Assembly (NCBI GenBank): GCA_026416515.1
Contig: JAOAEZ010000009.1
Span: 1-58,911, forward strand
Source of the DNA: Hydrogenophilus sp.
GTDB lineage: Bacteria; Pseudomonadota; Gammaproteobacteria; Burkholderiales; Rhodocyclaceae
DNA: 58,911 nucleotides
Direction: 5' to 3'
Under the pieces are notes generated by a model. It searched no databases. It was not told the origin of the DNA and was given only the letters and a program-made list of their open reading frames with translations. Position 1 is the first letter of the stretch. Each line of letters begins with the position of its first letter. The translations under genes and the position numbers were made by a program. This document shows, piece after piece, positions 44,138 to 54,297 of the stretch.

Positions 44138-47100
44138 ATGACCAGTGAGCGACTTCGAGAAATTCCCTACAACTACACCTCGCTTTCCGACCGCGAGATT
44201 GTCCTTCGTCTTCTCGGTCCCGAAGCATGGCAAATCATAGAAGAGCTGCGCACCGAGCGGGTCACCGGCCGCAGTGCCCGGATGCTCTATGAAATCCTCG
44301 GGGACATCTGGGTAGTAACGCGCAATCCCTACCTCGAAGACGACCTCCTCGCCCACCCCAAGCGTCGTAAAGCCCTCATCGACGCCCTCTACCACCGGCT
44401 CAACGAAGTCGAAAAGCGTCGTCTCCTCACCGAAATGGAAGCCCCTGCGCGGGCTGCCCGGGTTGCGCGTCTCGTCTCCATCACCCGCACCGCCATCGAA
44501 CGCTTCTCCAACCACTTTGACCAACTCGCTGCCCTTCGCGATCAAGTGCGCCGCAAACTCTCCCGCTACACCCGTCGCGACAACATTCGTTTTGACGGCC
44601 ACAGCCGGGTTACCCACGTCACCGACGCCACCGACTGGCGGGTTGAATACCCCTTTGTCGTCCTCTGCCCCGACCGCGAAGAAGAAGTTGCCCCTCTGGT
44701 TCGTGCCTGTCTCGCCCTCGGCCTCGCGATTGTGCCGCGCGGTGGAGGGACCGGCTACACGGGGGGTGCGGTTCCCCTCGCCCCCTTCACAGCCGTGATC
44801 AACACTGAAAAGCTCAACACCCTTGGCCCCATCGAACAAACCCACCTCCTTGACTTCGACGGCAAGCCGATGGCGGAACCCTACCCCACCATTCGCACGG
44901 GTGCTGGCGTCATCACCCAGCGGGTTGCTGATGCAGCCGCTGCCGCGGGTCGGGTCTTTGCAGTCGACCCCACCAGTGCTGACGCCAGCACCATCGGCGG
45001 CAACATCGCGATGAACGCAGGTGGGAAAAAAGCGCTCCTCTGGGGAACTGCCCTTGACAATCTTGTCTGGTGGCAAATGGTCACCCCAGACGGCAACCTT
45101 CTCGAAGTCGAGCGGCTTGGTCACAACTTTGGCAAAATCCACGAACAAGAGCGTGTCCGTTTCCGTCTTCGTCGTTTCGACGGGATCACCCACCAGCTCC
45201 TCAGTGAACAGCTCCTCGACATTGCGGGAAGTACCTTACGCACCCCGGGTCTAGGAAAGGACGTCACCGACAAATACCTCTCGGGCATCCCTGGCGTTCA
45301 AAAAGAAGGGACCGACGGCATCATCATCGCCGCTCGCTGGCTCCTTCACGAAATGCCACCGGTACAGCGCACCATCTGTCTAGAATTTTTCGGGCAAGTT
45401 CGGGAAGCGGTCCCGGCGATTGTAGACATCACCCACTACTTTAAAGCGGGAGGAAACGGCCATGCCGCGGGCGTTCGTCTTGCCGGTCTCGAACACCTAG
45501 ACGAACGCTACATCAAAGCGATCGGCTACACCACCAAAGCCAAGCGTCATGGCCGTCCGAAGATGGTTCTCATCGGCGACATTGTCGGTCACGACGAAGC
45601 TGCTGTGATGCGAGCGGCGGCGGAAATCGTTCGTCTAGGAAACCTCCGCGGTGCTGAAGGATTCATCGCGGTCACCCCTGAACAACGGCAAGCCTTCTGG
45701 GCCGACCGCGCCCGCACGGCTGCGATTGCGCGTCACACCAACGCCTTCAAAATCAACGAAGACGTCGTTATTCCCATCTCTAAAATGGGAGAATACTGCG
45801 ACGCCATCGAACGGATCAACATCGAGCTCTCGCTCGAAAACAAACTTGAACTCTGCGCTGCGATTCGCGCCTTCTTAGAACAAGAACCGCTTCCCGTCTC
45901 GATTCTCGACGGCACCACACCTCCTCCTGCCGACTGGATTGAAGCCAAGCGGCAGCAAGCCCTTGAACTTCTAGGGCAAGTAGAGCGGCGCTGGCGCTGG
46001 CTCTATCAAAACCTCGACACCCCCCTCTCTGCAGCCGAAGCCCACTTCGCTGACCTCGGCATTGAAGCGGGCCCTTACTGCAACACAGCCTCCAACCCCA
46101 CCCTCTTTCACCGTCTTCAAGACTACTCGGTTCGCGCCTCCTGGAAACGCGAACTCAAAGCCCCTCTCGAAGCCATCTTTGCCGGTCAATTCTTCGCCCC
46201 CACGCATCAACGTCTTGAAGCGATTCAAAAAGAGACGTTACGGGGGCGGCTCTTTGTCGCGCTGCACATGCACGCCGGAGACGGCAACGTTCACACCAAC
46301 ATTCCCGTCAATTCCGACCACTACGCGATGCTGCAAAAAGCCCATCGCATCGTCGACCGCATTATGGTCATCGTTCAATCGCTTGGCGGCGTCATATCGG
46401 GCGAACACGGGATCGGCATCACCAAGCTCGACTATCTCCCCCCCGAAAAACTCGAACCCTTCTGGGCCTACAAAAAGCAGATCGACCCCAACAATCGCTT
46501 CAACCCCGGCAAACTCATGCCCAACGGCAACCTTGCCCGTGCCTACACCCCCTCTTTTAACCGCATGGGACACGAATCGCTCATCATGGAGCAAACCGCC
46601 CTCAAGCAAATCGCCGACGCCATCAAAAGCTGTCTGCGTTGTGGCAAATGCAAACCCCTCTGCTCCACCCATGTTCCCCGCGCCAACCTCCTCTACAGCC
46701 CGCGCGACAAAATTCTCTCCACCTCCCTTCTCATCGAAGCGATCCTCTACGAAGAGCAAACGCGGCGGGGAGTCTCGGTCGAGCACTGGCGCGAATTTGA
46801 CGACATCGCCGCTCACTGCACTATCTGTCACAAATGCATCAAACCCTGTCCTGTGGACATCGACTTTGGCGACGTCTCGATCGCCATGCGCAATCTCCTC
46901 CCGATGCTCGGCAAAGCCCGCTTTAACCCTGGAACGTTGGCAGCGATGGCCCTTCTCTCCGCCAAGGACCCCACTCTTCTCAAACTCCTACGCACCCTCA
47001 TCGTCGACCTTGGCTATCGTACCCAGCGGCTCCTTCACCAACTCGGCAAAAAGTTTGGTCTTACTCAAGGGCAAACCCAGCAGCCCCCTGCCACGCGTGG

Positions 47101-48040
47101 GGCTCCTCCTTTTCCTCTCCAAATCCTTCACTTCGTAAACAAACCCCTCCCCGGCGCGCTCCCGGCGCGTACCCTTCGGCAGTTTCTCGACATCGAAGAC
47201 CCCAAAATCATTCCCATCATCCGCAACCCGCGTCTCTCTGTAGACCAATCGGAAGCGGTCTTCTACTTTCCTGGCTGTGGCTCTGAGCGTCTCTTCACCC
47301 AAATCGCCCTTGCCGTTCAAGCGACCCTCTACCACCTCGGCACCACCGTTGTTCTACCGCCTGGCTATCTCTGCTGTGGCTATCCTCAAACCGCTGCTGG
47401 CCACCAACAAAAGGGGCAGCGCATCATCACTGAAAACCGTGTCCTTCTCCATCGCGTTGCCAACACCCTCAACTACCTCGACATCAAAACCGTCCTCATC
47501 AGCTGTGGGACCTGTCTCGACCAACTCGAAAAGTACCACTTTGAAGAAATTTTCCCGGGCTCTCGTCTCCTCGACATTCACGAATATCTCATGGAAAAGG
47601 GTCTCTCGACCCATACCGCGGCGGCGTCACGCTACCTCTATCACGACCCCTGTCATACCCCCATGAAGCAACACGCCCCCCTTGCCGTCGTCAATACGCT
47701 CCTAGCAAGCAAAGTCTCCCTCTCCGACCGCTGCTGTGGGGAAGCCGGAACGCTCGCGGTCACCCGTCCTGACATCGCCACGCAAGTCCGCTATCGCAAA
47801 CAAGAAGAACTCGAGCGAGGAGCCGCCCTTCTCCGCAAAGAAAACCCTGCTGTCAAAATCAAGCTCCTCACCAGTTGTCCCAGCTGTCTGCAAGGGCTTC
47901 ACCGCTACGTCAACGACGCGGGCGGGCTAGAAGTCGACTATGTCGTAGTGGAATTTGCCCGCAAGCTCCTTGGCCCCAACTGGCTCACCGACTACCTCGA
48001 AAAAGTTCGTGCCGGCGGTGTCGAGCGGGTTCTCCTCTAA
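44138..48040 (+). CDS. Fused FAD-linked oxidase / Fe-S / CCG-domain dehydrogenase (DUF3683 type)
   Basis: A 1300-aa protein like the giant D-lactate/glycolate-type dehydrogenases of betaproteobacteria. Order: N-terminal DUF3683-like region ([20 protein letters not shown]), FAD_binding_4 domain ([36 protein letters not shown]), FAD-oxidase C-terminal domain ([28 protein letters not shown]), two Fe-S motifs ([30 protein letters not shown]) and two CCG domains ([38 protein letters not shown]). It probably oxidises a 2-hydroxy acid and passes electrons to the respiratory chain; the substrate cannot be told. The Shine-Dalgarno sequence is weak. Confidence 0.9.
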   Translation: MTSERLREIPYNYTSLSDREIVLRLLGPEAWQIIEELRTERVTGRSARMLYEILGDIWVVTRNPYLEDDLLAHPKRRKALIDALYHRLNEVEKRRLLTEMEAPARAARVARLVSITRTAIERFSNHFDQLAALRDQVRRKLSRYTRRDNIRFDGHSRVTHVTDATDWRVEYPFVVLCPDREEEVAPLVRACLALGLAIVPRGGGTGYTGGAVPLAPFTAVINTEKLNTLGPIEQTHLLDFDGKPMAEPYPTIRTGAGVITQRVADAAAAAGRVFAVDPTSADASTIGGNIAMNAGGKKALLWGTALDNLVWWQMVTPDGNLLEVERLGHNFGKIHEQERVRFRLRRFDGITHQLLSEQLLDIAGSTLRTPGLGKDVTDKYLSGIPGVQKEGTDGIIIAARWLLHEMPPVQRTICLEFFGQVREAVPAIVDITHYFKAGGNGHAAGVRLAGLEHLDERYIKAIGYTTKAKRHGRPKMVLIGDIVGHDEAAVMRAAAEIVRLGNLRGAEGFIAVTPEQRQAFWADRARTAAIARHTNAFKINEDVVIPISKMGEYCDAIERINIELSLENKLELCAAIRAFLEQEPLPVSILDGTTPPPADWIEAKRQQALELLGQVERRWRWLYQNLDTPLSAAEAHFADLGIEAGPYCNTASNPTLFHRLQDYSVRASWKRELKAPLEAIFAGQFFAPTHQRLEAIQKETLRGRLFVALHMHAGDGNVHTNIPVNSDHYAMLQKAHRIVDRIMVIVQSLGGVISGEHGIGITKLDYLPPEKLEPFWAYKKQIDPNNRFNPGKLMPNGNLARAYTPSFNRMGHESLIMEQTALKQIADAIKSCLRCGKCKPLCSTHVPRANLLYSPRDKILSTSLLIEAILYEEQTRRGVSVEHWREFDDIAAHCTICHKCIKPCPVDIDFGDVSIAMRNLLPMLGKARFNPGTLAAMALLSAKDPTLLKLLRTLIVDLGYRTQRLLHQLGKKFGLTQGQTQQPPATRGAPPFPLQILHFVNKPLPGALPARTLRQFLDIEDPKIIPIIRNPRLSVDQSEAVFYFPGCGSERLFTQIALAVQATLYHLGTTVVLPPGYLCCGYPQTAAGHQQKGQRIITENRVLLHRVANTLNYLDIKTVLISCGTCLDQLEKYHFEEIFPGSRLLDIHEYLMEKGLSTHTAAASRYLYHDPCHTPMKQHAPLAVVNTLLASKVSLSDRCCGEAGTLAVTRPDIATQVRYRKQEELERGAALLRKENPAVKIKLLTSCPSCLQGLHRYVNDAGGLEVDYVVVEFARKLLGPNWLTDYLEKVRAGGVERVLL

Positions 48041-48149
48041 GCGCGTTTTCCTCTTTCCCCAGCCATCATCTAACCTCTCGAACGGTCAAACCCTTCTCCA
48101 TCCCCCCTCTCTCCTTTACAATCCTCTCTGTGTTCCTGCAAGAACCTCT

Positions 48150-48926
48150 GTGTCCTCTTCTCCTTCCCTTCCCCGCATTCTCGCCATCGCCAACCGCAAA
48201 GGCGGCACCGGCAAAACCACCGTCGCGGTAAACCTCGCTGCTGAACTCGCCGCTCGTGGTCTGCGCGTCTGGCTCCTCGACCTCGACACTCAAAACCACG
48301 TTGCTTTCGCTCTTGGAATAACCCCTCGCCGCGGTGCCACCCTTCACACCGCCCTCTTTACCCCCAACCCTCTACCCCTCGAAACCACCATCCACTCCAC
48401 CCCCTACCGCATCGACCTCACCCCGGCCGACCCCACCTTCTCCCACGACCTCGCCAGCCGCTATCCCCTCACCACCCTCGCCGCGGCCCTTGCCCCCCAT
48501 CGTCACCGCTACGACTGGCTCATCCTCGACACCCCCCCCTCCTTCGACGCCCTTCTCCTCAATGCCCTCCACGCCGCCAACCGTCTCCTCATCCCCTTCA
48601 TCCCCCACCCCCTCGCCTTTGAAGGAGTGCGTCTTCTTCTGCGCCTCTTCTATCAAACCCGTCAACGCCACAACCCCGCCCTGCGCCTTATCGGCTTTCT
48701 CCCCACCCAAACCGACGAACGCCTTCGCCTTCACCGCCGCATTCACCATGAAATCGCTGCTCGCTGGGGCGACATTCGCCTCCTCCCCCCCATCCATCGC
48801 GACATCAAACTTGCCGAAGCGATGGCAACCGGAACCCCCATTCGCCTCTATGCTCCCAACAGCCACGCCGCTCGCGACTTTCTCCATCTTACCGACGAAC
48901 TCCTCGCTCGCGACCCCACCCTCTAG
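48150..48926 (+). CDS. ParA/MinD-like ATPase upstream of the chemosensory genes
   Basis: Deviant Walker A with signature Lys: IANRKGGTGKTTVAVNLA; Walker A' LLDLDTQNHVAFALG; Walker B WLILDTPPSFDALLLNAL. The best start I see is GTG at 48150, giving 258 aa; no strong Shine-Dalgarno sequence is visible. No ParB partner is nearby. Because the next gene is a membrane-free chemoreceptor, it probably positions cytoplasmic chemoreceptor arrays, as PpfA does in Rhodobacter; this is inference from context. Its stop lies in a tandem repeat. Confidence 0.86.
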   Translation: MSSSPSLPRILAIANRKGGTGKTTVAVNLAAELAARGLRVWLLDLDTQNHVAFALGITPRRGATLHTALFTPNPLPLETTIHSTPYRIDLTPADPTFSHDLASRYPLTTLAAALAPHRHRYDWLILDTPPSFDALLLNALHAANRLLIPFIPHPLAFEGVRLLLRLFYQTRQRHNPALRLIGFLPTQTDERLRLHRRIHHEIAARWGDIRLLPPIHRDIKLAEAMATGTPIRLYAPNSHAARDFLHLTDELLARDPTL

Positions 48927-48961
48927 GGTTCCCCCTTTAAATCTAGGGTTCCCCCTTTAAA
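48922..48961. repeat. Perfect tandem duplication of a 20-bp unit
   Basis: The 20-base unit TCTAGGGTTCCCCCTTTAAA occurs twice without a gap (48922-48941 and 48942-48961). The first copy contains the stop codon of the ParA-like gene. The AT-rich TTTAAA ends could alter the region before the receptor promoter. Confidence 0.9.
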
Positions 48962-48990
48962 AATAGGCCTTTCTCCTCCCCCTTTTTCCC

Positions 48991-49017
48991 TAAAAAAATC
49001 GCCATCTCGCGACGTAA
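48991..49017 (+). promoter_or_regulatory. Possible sigma28-like promoter of the chemosensory operon
   Basis: TAAA, 15 bases, then CGACGTAA resembles the flagellar TAAA-N15-GCCGATAA pattern but only partly at -10. It lies 45 bases before the receptor ATG. A weak call. Confidence 0.3.
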
Positions 49018-49061
49018 TATAGCTTCGGCGTTCAGCTTCCAACTCAAGAAAGGAGAGTTCC

Positions 49062-51005
49062 ATGCCCCTCGTCAAAGCCGACAAACCTACCCTTACCGCC
49101 CCTACGCCCCCTGCGTCGCCCTCTCCTGCCCCTGCCCCGGCGCGCTCCCCAGCGGCGGGGAACCGGACCATCGAAGAGCAGCGGCGCCGCGCCAAGACCC
49201 TTGCCAAACAGCAACAGATCGCTGAGCGGATCGCCGCGGCGACCGTCCAGCTCGCCAGCGGCGTCTCCCAATCCGCCTCCGCTGTTGACCAACTCAAGCA
49301 AAGCGCGCAACAAATCGCCGCGGGTGCCGAGCAAGCCTCCGGTGCCGCGCAGCAATCCCTCCAAGCCTTCCGGCAAGTCACCCAAATGATCGAGCGGCAG
49401 CAACAAAACGCCGAACATTCGCGCGACCTCATCGACAAGCTGAGTCAGCTCACTGCCGCCACGTGCGAACAGATTGTTCGTCTCGTCCAAAACGTCGGCG
49501 CTGCCGCCCAACGGCAAAGCGAATCGGTAAAGCTTGTCGCCGAACTCGAAAAGCAAGCCGCCAACATCGGCGAAATCGTCAAAGCAGTCGCCCGTATCGC
49601 CGACCAAACCAACCTCCTCGCCCTCAACGCCGCGATCGAAGCCGCCCGCGCGGGCAAACATGGAAAAGGCTTCGCGGTCGTCGCCGACGAAGTCCGCACG
49701 CTCGCCGAAACCTCTGAAAAAAGCGCGAAAGAGATCCAATCCCTCGTCGCCCAAATCCAAGCCGAAGTTCAAGCGATCGCCGACGCCATCCGTGCTTCGG
49801 CCGACCATGTCGACCAAGAAAGCAAAAAAGGTCTTCAGATCAGCGGCGAACTTCAACGCATCGCTGACCTCATGACCACCATCGCCAAAGGCGCGGAGGA
49901 GATCGCGACGGGAGCGGCCCAATCCTCAGCCGCCGCTCGCCAAGCTCTCAAAGGTTCGGAAGACATCGCTGCGGCAGCCGAAGAACAAGCGGCAGCGGCC
50001 GAAGAGGTCGCCAAAACTGTCGCCGAGCAAGCCAAAGCCCTCCGTGAATGCGAAGAAGCAACTCAACGTCTCGCCGAACTCGCCGACGACCTCAAAAACG
50101 CCACCGACGTCTCCAAAAGCGCGGAAGAGGTCGCCTCAGCAGCCGAGCAACTCTCCAGCGCCATCCAAGAAGTCAACCGTGGCGCGCAGCAAATCGCGCA
50201 AGCGATCGACCAGATCCGCCGCGGCGCGCAGATCGCCGCCTCCGCCACAGAAGAATCGAGCACCGCAGTCGGTCAAATCGAAAAAGGGCTTCAGATAGCG
50301 CTCGAGCGCGCCACCCTCAGCGAGCAACGCATCGCTGAGATCTCTCAAATGCTCGCCGTCAGCCGCACTCAAGTAGAAGCCCTCATCGCCGGTATTCAAA
50401 CCTCCGCGTCCGAAACCAAAGCCAGCATCGCCAAACTGCGCGCCCTCGACCAAGTCGCCCGTAAGATCGACAAAATCGTCGAAGCCATCACGATGGTTTC
50501 CATTCAGACCAATATGCTCGCTGTCAACGGCTCGATCGAAGCCGCCCGCGCCGGCGAACACGGCAAAGGCTTCGTCGTCGTCTCCACCGACATCCGCAAC
50601 CTCTCCCGCGACTCGGCGGAAAATGCCGACCGCATCAAAGACCTCGTCAAAGCGATCCAAGACCAAATCCAAATCGTCAGCAACGACCTCATCGAAATCG
50701 CCAACGCTGCGGTCTCCGAAGGAGAACAAGCCAAGAGCGTCACCGTCAACCTCGAACGCGTCGCTGCCGACTCTGCCGAAATTACAGCCGGCGCCAAAGA
50801 GATCATCGCCGCCGGCGAACGCATCTCCGCCGCGATCGCCCAAGTAAAGAAAGGGGTCGAGCAGATCGCCGCTGCCGCTGCCGAAGCCGAAAAATCGGCC
50901 ACCCAAGCCGCAAGCGCTGCCAACGAACAAGCCCAAAGCACCGAGGAGCTGGCAGCCGCGATCGAAGAGATCGCCGCGCTCGCCGACGAACTGCAAAGCA
51001 TGTAA
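49062..51005 (+). CDS. Soluble methyl-accepting chemotaxis protein with two signalling tips
   Basis: No membrane segment or signal peptide. The N-terminal ~35 residues are Pro/Ala-rich, then basic (RTIEEQRRRAKTLAKQQQ); the rest is long coiled coil. Two separate receptor hairpin tips are present: residues ~179-211 (DQTNLLALNAAIEAARAGKH) and ~478-511 (IQTNMLAVNGSIEAARAGEH), about 300 residues apart, the second diverged (TDIRNLSRDSAENADR). A normal MCP has one. The ATG at 49062 follows AAAGGAG. It sits between the ParA-like gene and a triple CheW. Confidence 0.93.
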   Translation: MPLVKADKPTLTAPTPPASPSPAPAPARSPAAGNRTIEEQRRRAKTLAKQQQIAERIAAATVQLASGVSQSASAVDQLKQSAQQIAAGAEQASGAAQQSLQAFRQVTQMIERQQQNAEHSRDLIDKLSQLTAATCEQIVRLVQNVGAAAQRQSESVKLVAELEKQAANIGEIVKAVARIADQTNLLALNAAIEAARAGKHGKGFAVVADEVRTLAETSEKSAKEIQSLVAQIQAEVQAIADAIRASADHVDQESKKGLQISGELQRIADLMTTIAKGAEEIATGAAQSSAAARQALKGSEDIAAAAEEQAAAAEEVAKTVAEQAKALRECEEATQRLAELADDLKNATDVSKSAEEVASAAEQLSSAIQEVNRGAQQIAQAIDQIRRGAQIAASATEESSTAVGQIEKGLQIALERATLSEQRIAEISQMLAVSRTQVEALIAGIQTSASETKASIAKLRALDQVARKIDKIVEAITMVSIQTNMLAVNGSIEAARAGEHGKGFVVVSTDIRNLSRDSAENADRIKDLVKAIQDQIQIVSNDLIEIANAAVSEGEQAKSVTVNLERVAADSAEITAGAKEIIAAGERISAAIAQVKKGVEQIAAAAAEAEKSATQAASAANEQAQSTEELAAAIEEIAALADELQSM

Positions 51006-51023
51006 CTCGAAGGAGGCTCTTCG

Positions 51024-52550
51024 ATGTCTGCCCAACCCCCTTCCCCTCCCTTGCGGGACGATGGCGGAGGCGACAGCGCCCGCCGCTTTGTCCTCATCGC
51101 GCTCGACTCCTTTAAAGCCGCCCTTGCGATGGATGAAGTCGTCGAAATCATCCGTCCCCCTCGGCTCGTTCGCCTCCCCAAAGCCCCTTCTACCCTCTCG
51201 GGAATTGCCAACCTTCGCGGTCAAATCCTCCCCATCTTCTCCCTTCGCCATCTTCTCGACTGGCCGGAGCGTCCCGACGACGACGCCACCCGCGTCGTTG
51301 TCGTCCGCACCGCGGTAGCCCTTCTCGGCCTTACCGTCGACCGCGTCCTCGCCGCTATCGACGCCAGCGATGCCGTTGTCTCCACGGGTCCTCACCTCGC
51401 CGAGGCCCTCATCGAAAGCTGGCTCCTGCTCCCCGAGTATGGTCTCACCGCTCAACTCGCTGTCGCTGCGCTCACCCAAAGCGCGCTTACCGGTCTCGAC
51501 ACCGCCCTTCTTCCCACCCCCACCTCCTCGACCGCCTCCACCCATACCCTCGCCGAGTCGGCCCGTGACGAAGAAGCCGCCCTTCGCCACGAAACCCAAT
51601 TCATTACCTTTCTCGCCGCGGGCCAAACCTTTGCCCTCCCCATCGAAACAGTGCAAGAAATTGTCCCCCTTCCCTCTCTCACCCCCATCCCCGACGCCCA
51701 CCCTGCCATCCTCGGCATGGCCACCCTCCGCGAACAAACCCTACCCATTCTCTCTCTCGCTCGTGCCCTCTCCCTTCCCGAATCGCCCATCGACGACAAA
51801 ACCCGCACCATCGTCATTCGCCAAAACCACCACCGCTGGGGTCTTCTCTGCGACGCCGTACGCGAAGTCCGCACCGTCACCAACGACTCGATCGAACCCC
51901 TCTCCGCCAACCTTCTCGGGGGCGACACGCGCGACCTTGCCGCGCTTCTCCACCTTGAAGGAGCCTTCGCTCTCATCCTCGCCGTTGACGCCCTTGCCCA
52001 CCGTTTTTCCCTCCACACCCACACCCAAGGCCCCTCCTCAGAGGAGCAAAGCGCCATGAACCTCGACGCCGAACACACCGCTCTCTCCGAAGTCGAAACC
52101 GACGACGAGCGGCAAGTAGTAGTCTTTAAGCTAGTGGGCGAAGAATATGCCGTTCCCATCGCCGCCGTCCAAGAGATCGTCCGACTTCCCGACCTCCTCA
52201 CCCGTATTCCCCAATCTCCCCCCTCTGTCGAAGGCATCATCAACCTCCGCGGCTCGGTCCTTCCGGTCCTCGACCTGCGTACCCGTTTCGGTCTTCCCCC
52301 TGCCGAACGCAACGAACGGCAGCGGATCATCGTTCTCGCCCACGGTACCGACCGCATTGGCTATATCGTCGACGCCGTCAGCGAAGTCCTCAAAATCCCC
52401 GCTACCGCTGTCGAACCCGCCCCTACGCTCTCTGCGGAACAAGCGCGGGTGATCCGTGAAATCGCCAACCTCGCTCAAGAAAAGCGGATGATCCTTCTCA
52501 TCGACCCCGCTGCCCTCCTCGCTGACCAAGAAAAAACCCAACGACCCTAA
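51024..52550 (+). CDS. cheW: Triple CheW-domain adaptor protein
   Basis: Three CheW/SH3-like domains in one 508-aa chain: ~20-150 (FVLIALDSFKAALAMDEVVEII, GIANLRGQILPIFSL), ~190-335 (FITFLAAGQTFALPIETVQEIV, GMATLREQTLPILSL) and ~365-495 (VVVFKLVGEEYAVPIAAVQEIV, GIINLRGSVLPVLDLRTRF). The third is the most canonical. It would link receptors to CheA and could crosslink the two-tip receptor. AAGGAGG precedes the ATG, 18 bases after the receptor. Confidence 0.94.
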   Translation: MSAQPPSPPLRDDGGGDSARRFVLIALDSFKAALAMDEVVEIIRPPRLVRLPKAPSTLSGIANLRGQILPIFSLRHLLDWPERPDDDATRVVVVRTAVALLGLTVDRVLAAIDASDAVVSTGPHLAEALIESWLLLPEYGLTAQLAVAALTQSALTGLDTALLPTPTSSTASTHTLAESARDEEAALRHETQFITFLAAGQTFALPIETVQEIVPLPSLTPIPDAHPAILGMATLREQTLPILSLARALSLPESPIDDKTRTIVIRQNHHRWGLLCDAVREVRTVTNDSIEPLSANLLGGDTRDLAALLHLEGAFALILAVDALAHRFSLHTHTQGPSSEEQSAMNLDAEHTALSEVETDDERQVVVFKLVGEEYAVPIAAVQEIVRLPDLLTRIPQSPPSVEGIINLRGSVLPVLDLRTRFGLPPAERNERQRIIVLAHGTDRIGYIVDAVSEVLKIPATAVEPAPTLSAEQARVIREIANLAQEKRMILLIDPAALLADQEKTQRP

Positions 52551-52563
52551 AGGAGGAAAACTC

Positions 52564-53655
52564 GTGCCCACCAAAGTCCTGATCGTTGACGACTCCGCCC
52601 TCATGCGCCGTCAGCTTGCAGAAATCCTCACCAACGCCGGCTTTATCGTCAAAACCGCCCGCAATGGCGTCGAAGCCATCGCTGAAAACCAATCCTGGCA
52701 ACCCGACGTCATCACCCTCGACATCAATATGCCGGCCATGGACGGTCTCACCGCCCTCGCCGAGATCATGACGCACCGTCCGGTACCCGTCGTCATGATC
52801 TCTTCCCTCACCACCGAAGGCGCGGAGGCCACCCTCGAAGCTCTCGCCCTCGGTGCCGTCGACTACATCCCCAAACCCGGCGGCACCATCTCCCTCTCGC
52901 TCGCAGCGGTCGAAGCGGAGATCGTCGCCAAAGTCAAAGCCGCGGCGCGTGCGAAACTCCGCGTTCGCCTTAAAGCCCAAGCGCGAACCGCCGACCTCAC
53001 CCCTGGCGAAGCCGCCAACCCCCCCCTGACCGTCTCCTTCTCAAAACCCCTCCCATCCCCCGCCGTGGCCTCCCTCCCCGGCCTTGTCCTCATTGGCGTC
53101 TCCACGGGAGGTCCCAGCACCCTCGAAGAGATCCTTCCTCCTCTTCCCGCCGACTACCCCTTCCCGATCCTCGTCGCCCAGCATATGCCGGCCGCCTTTA
53201 CGCCCCACTTTGCCGCCCGCCTGAACAACCTCTGCGCCCTTAACGTCGTCGAAGTCTCCGCCCCCACCCCCATTCAACCCGGCACCATCTACATCGGTCG
53301 TGGGGAAGCCGACCTCATCGTCTCCCCCCGCGCTGGGCGGCTCACCGCTGTCGCTCGTCCCCCCGCCAAAGAATACCTCTGGCACCCCAGCGTCGAAGCC
53401 CTCGGTCGCTCTGTTTTAGAGCACTGTGATCCTGCCACCGTCATCGCGGTGATGCTCACCGGGATGGGCTATGACGGCGCCGACGCCTTCACCGAACTCA
53501 AGCGCCGCGGCGCGCGCACCATTGCCGAAAGCGAAGAGACCGCGGTCGTCTTCGGTATGCCCCGCGAACTCATCGAGCGAGGCGGAGCCACCCTCACCCT
53601 TCCCGCCCACAAGATCGCCAAACAACTCATCGGCTGGGCTCGCCCGCGAACCTAA
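52564..53655 (+). CDS. cheB: Chemotaxis protein-glutamate methylesterase CheB
   Basis: Receiver domain with phospho-acceptor D53 (DVITLDINMPAMDG) joined to a methylesterase domain with the catalytic triad in GVSTGGPSTLEEIL (Ser), VAQHMPAAFTPHFA (His) and LTGMGYDGADA (Asp). It removes methyl groups from the receptors, the counterpart of CheR at 54294. Starts at GTG 52564 after AAAGGAGG; 363 aa. Confidence 0.97.
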   Translation: MPTKVLIVDDSALMRRQLAEILTNAGFIVKTARNGVEAIAENQSWQPDVITLDINMPAMDGLTALAEIMTHRPVPVVMISSLTTEGAEATLEALALGAVDYIPKPGGTISLSLAAVEAEIVAKVKAAARAKLRVRLKAQARTADLTPGEAANPPLTVSFSKPLPSPAVASLPGLVLIGVSTGGPSTLEEILPPLPADYPFPILVAQHMPAAFTPHFAARLNNLCALNVVEVSAPTPIQPGTIYIGRGEADLIVSPRAGRLTAVARPPAKEYLWHPSVEALGRSVLEHCDPATVIAVMLTGMGYDGADAFTELKRRGARTIAESEETAVVFGMPRELIERGGATLTLPAHKIAKQLIGWARPRT

Positions 53656-53667
53656 GGAGCACCGACG

Positions 53668-54297
53668 ATGGCACTCAAAAAAACCACCTCTCCCACTCCC
53701 GAACCCCTGTCGGCCCCGCCGGCTGACCTCGCTCAACTCCTCCTCACCCTCAACGACCCAGACCCTCAACAGCGGCGCGACGCGATCCGCCACCTCATCA
53801 CCATCTCGGACCCCCGCGCCTCTGCCGCCCTTGGCCAACGCGTCGCCATCGAACGCGACAAAAGCGTCATCGACGCCCTCATCTGGGCGCTAGCCGCCCG
53901 CGCCGACGACGCTGCAGTCGACGCCCTCTTTACCCTCCTCCGCAATGAAGAAGCCTACCTACGCAACCAAGCGATCGAAGCCCTCAAAACCCTTCCCGAC
54001 CCGGTAGCGCAGCGCATCCACCGCTACCTCGCCGACCCCGACCCCGACGTTCGCATCTTTGCGATCAATATCCTTGAATCCCTCCCCCACCCCGACATCG
54101 AACAATGGCTCTCCTCCGTCGTCGCCAACGACCCCCACCTCAACGTCGTCGCCACCGCGCTCGATCTCCTGACTGAAATCGGCACCCCCCGCAGTCGTCC
54201 GGCGATCGAAGCCGCCAAAGCCCGTTTCCCTGCGGAACCCTACCTCCAATTCACCGCCGACCTTGCCCTCAAGCGCATCGCGGAGAACGGCCGATGA
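53668..54297 (+). CDS. HEAT-repeat protein in the chemosensory operon
   Basis: Alpha-helical repeat protein of 209 aa. After a Pro-rich start there are four to five HEAT-like units, e.g. LTLNDPDPQQRRDAIRHLI, LLRNEEAYLRNQAIEALKTL and YLADPDPDVRIFAINILESL. Such proteins bind other proteins; here a scaffold for CheA, CheB or CheR is plausible but unproven. AAGGAG before the ATG; the stop overlaps cheR by 4 bases. Confidence 0.9.
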   Translation: MALKKTTSPTPEPLSAPPADLAQLLLTLNDPDPQQRRDAIRHLITISDPRASAALGQRVAIERDKSVIDALIWALAARADDAAVDALFTLLRNEEAYLRNQAIEALKTLPDPVAQRIHRYLADPDPDVRIFAINILESLPHPDIEQWLSSVVANDPHLNVVATALDLLTEIGTPRSRPAIEAAKARFPAEPYLQFTADLALKRIAENGR

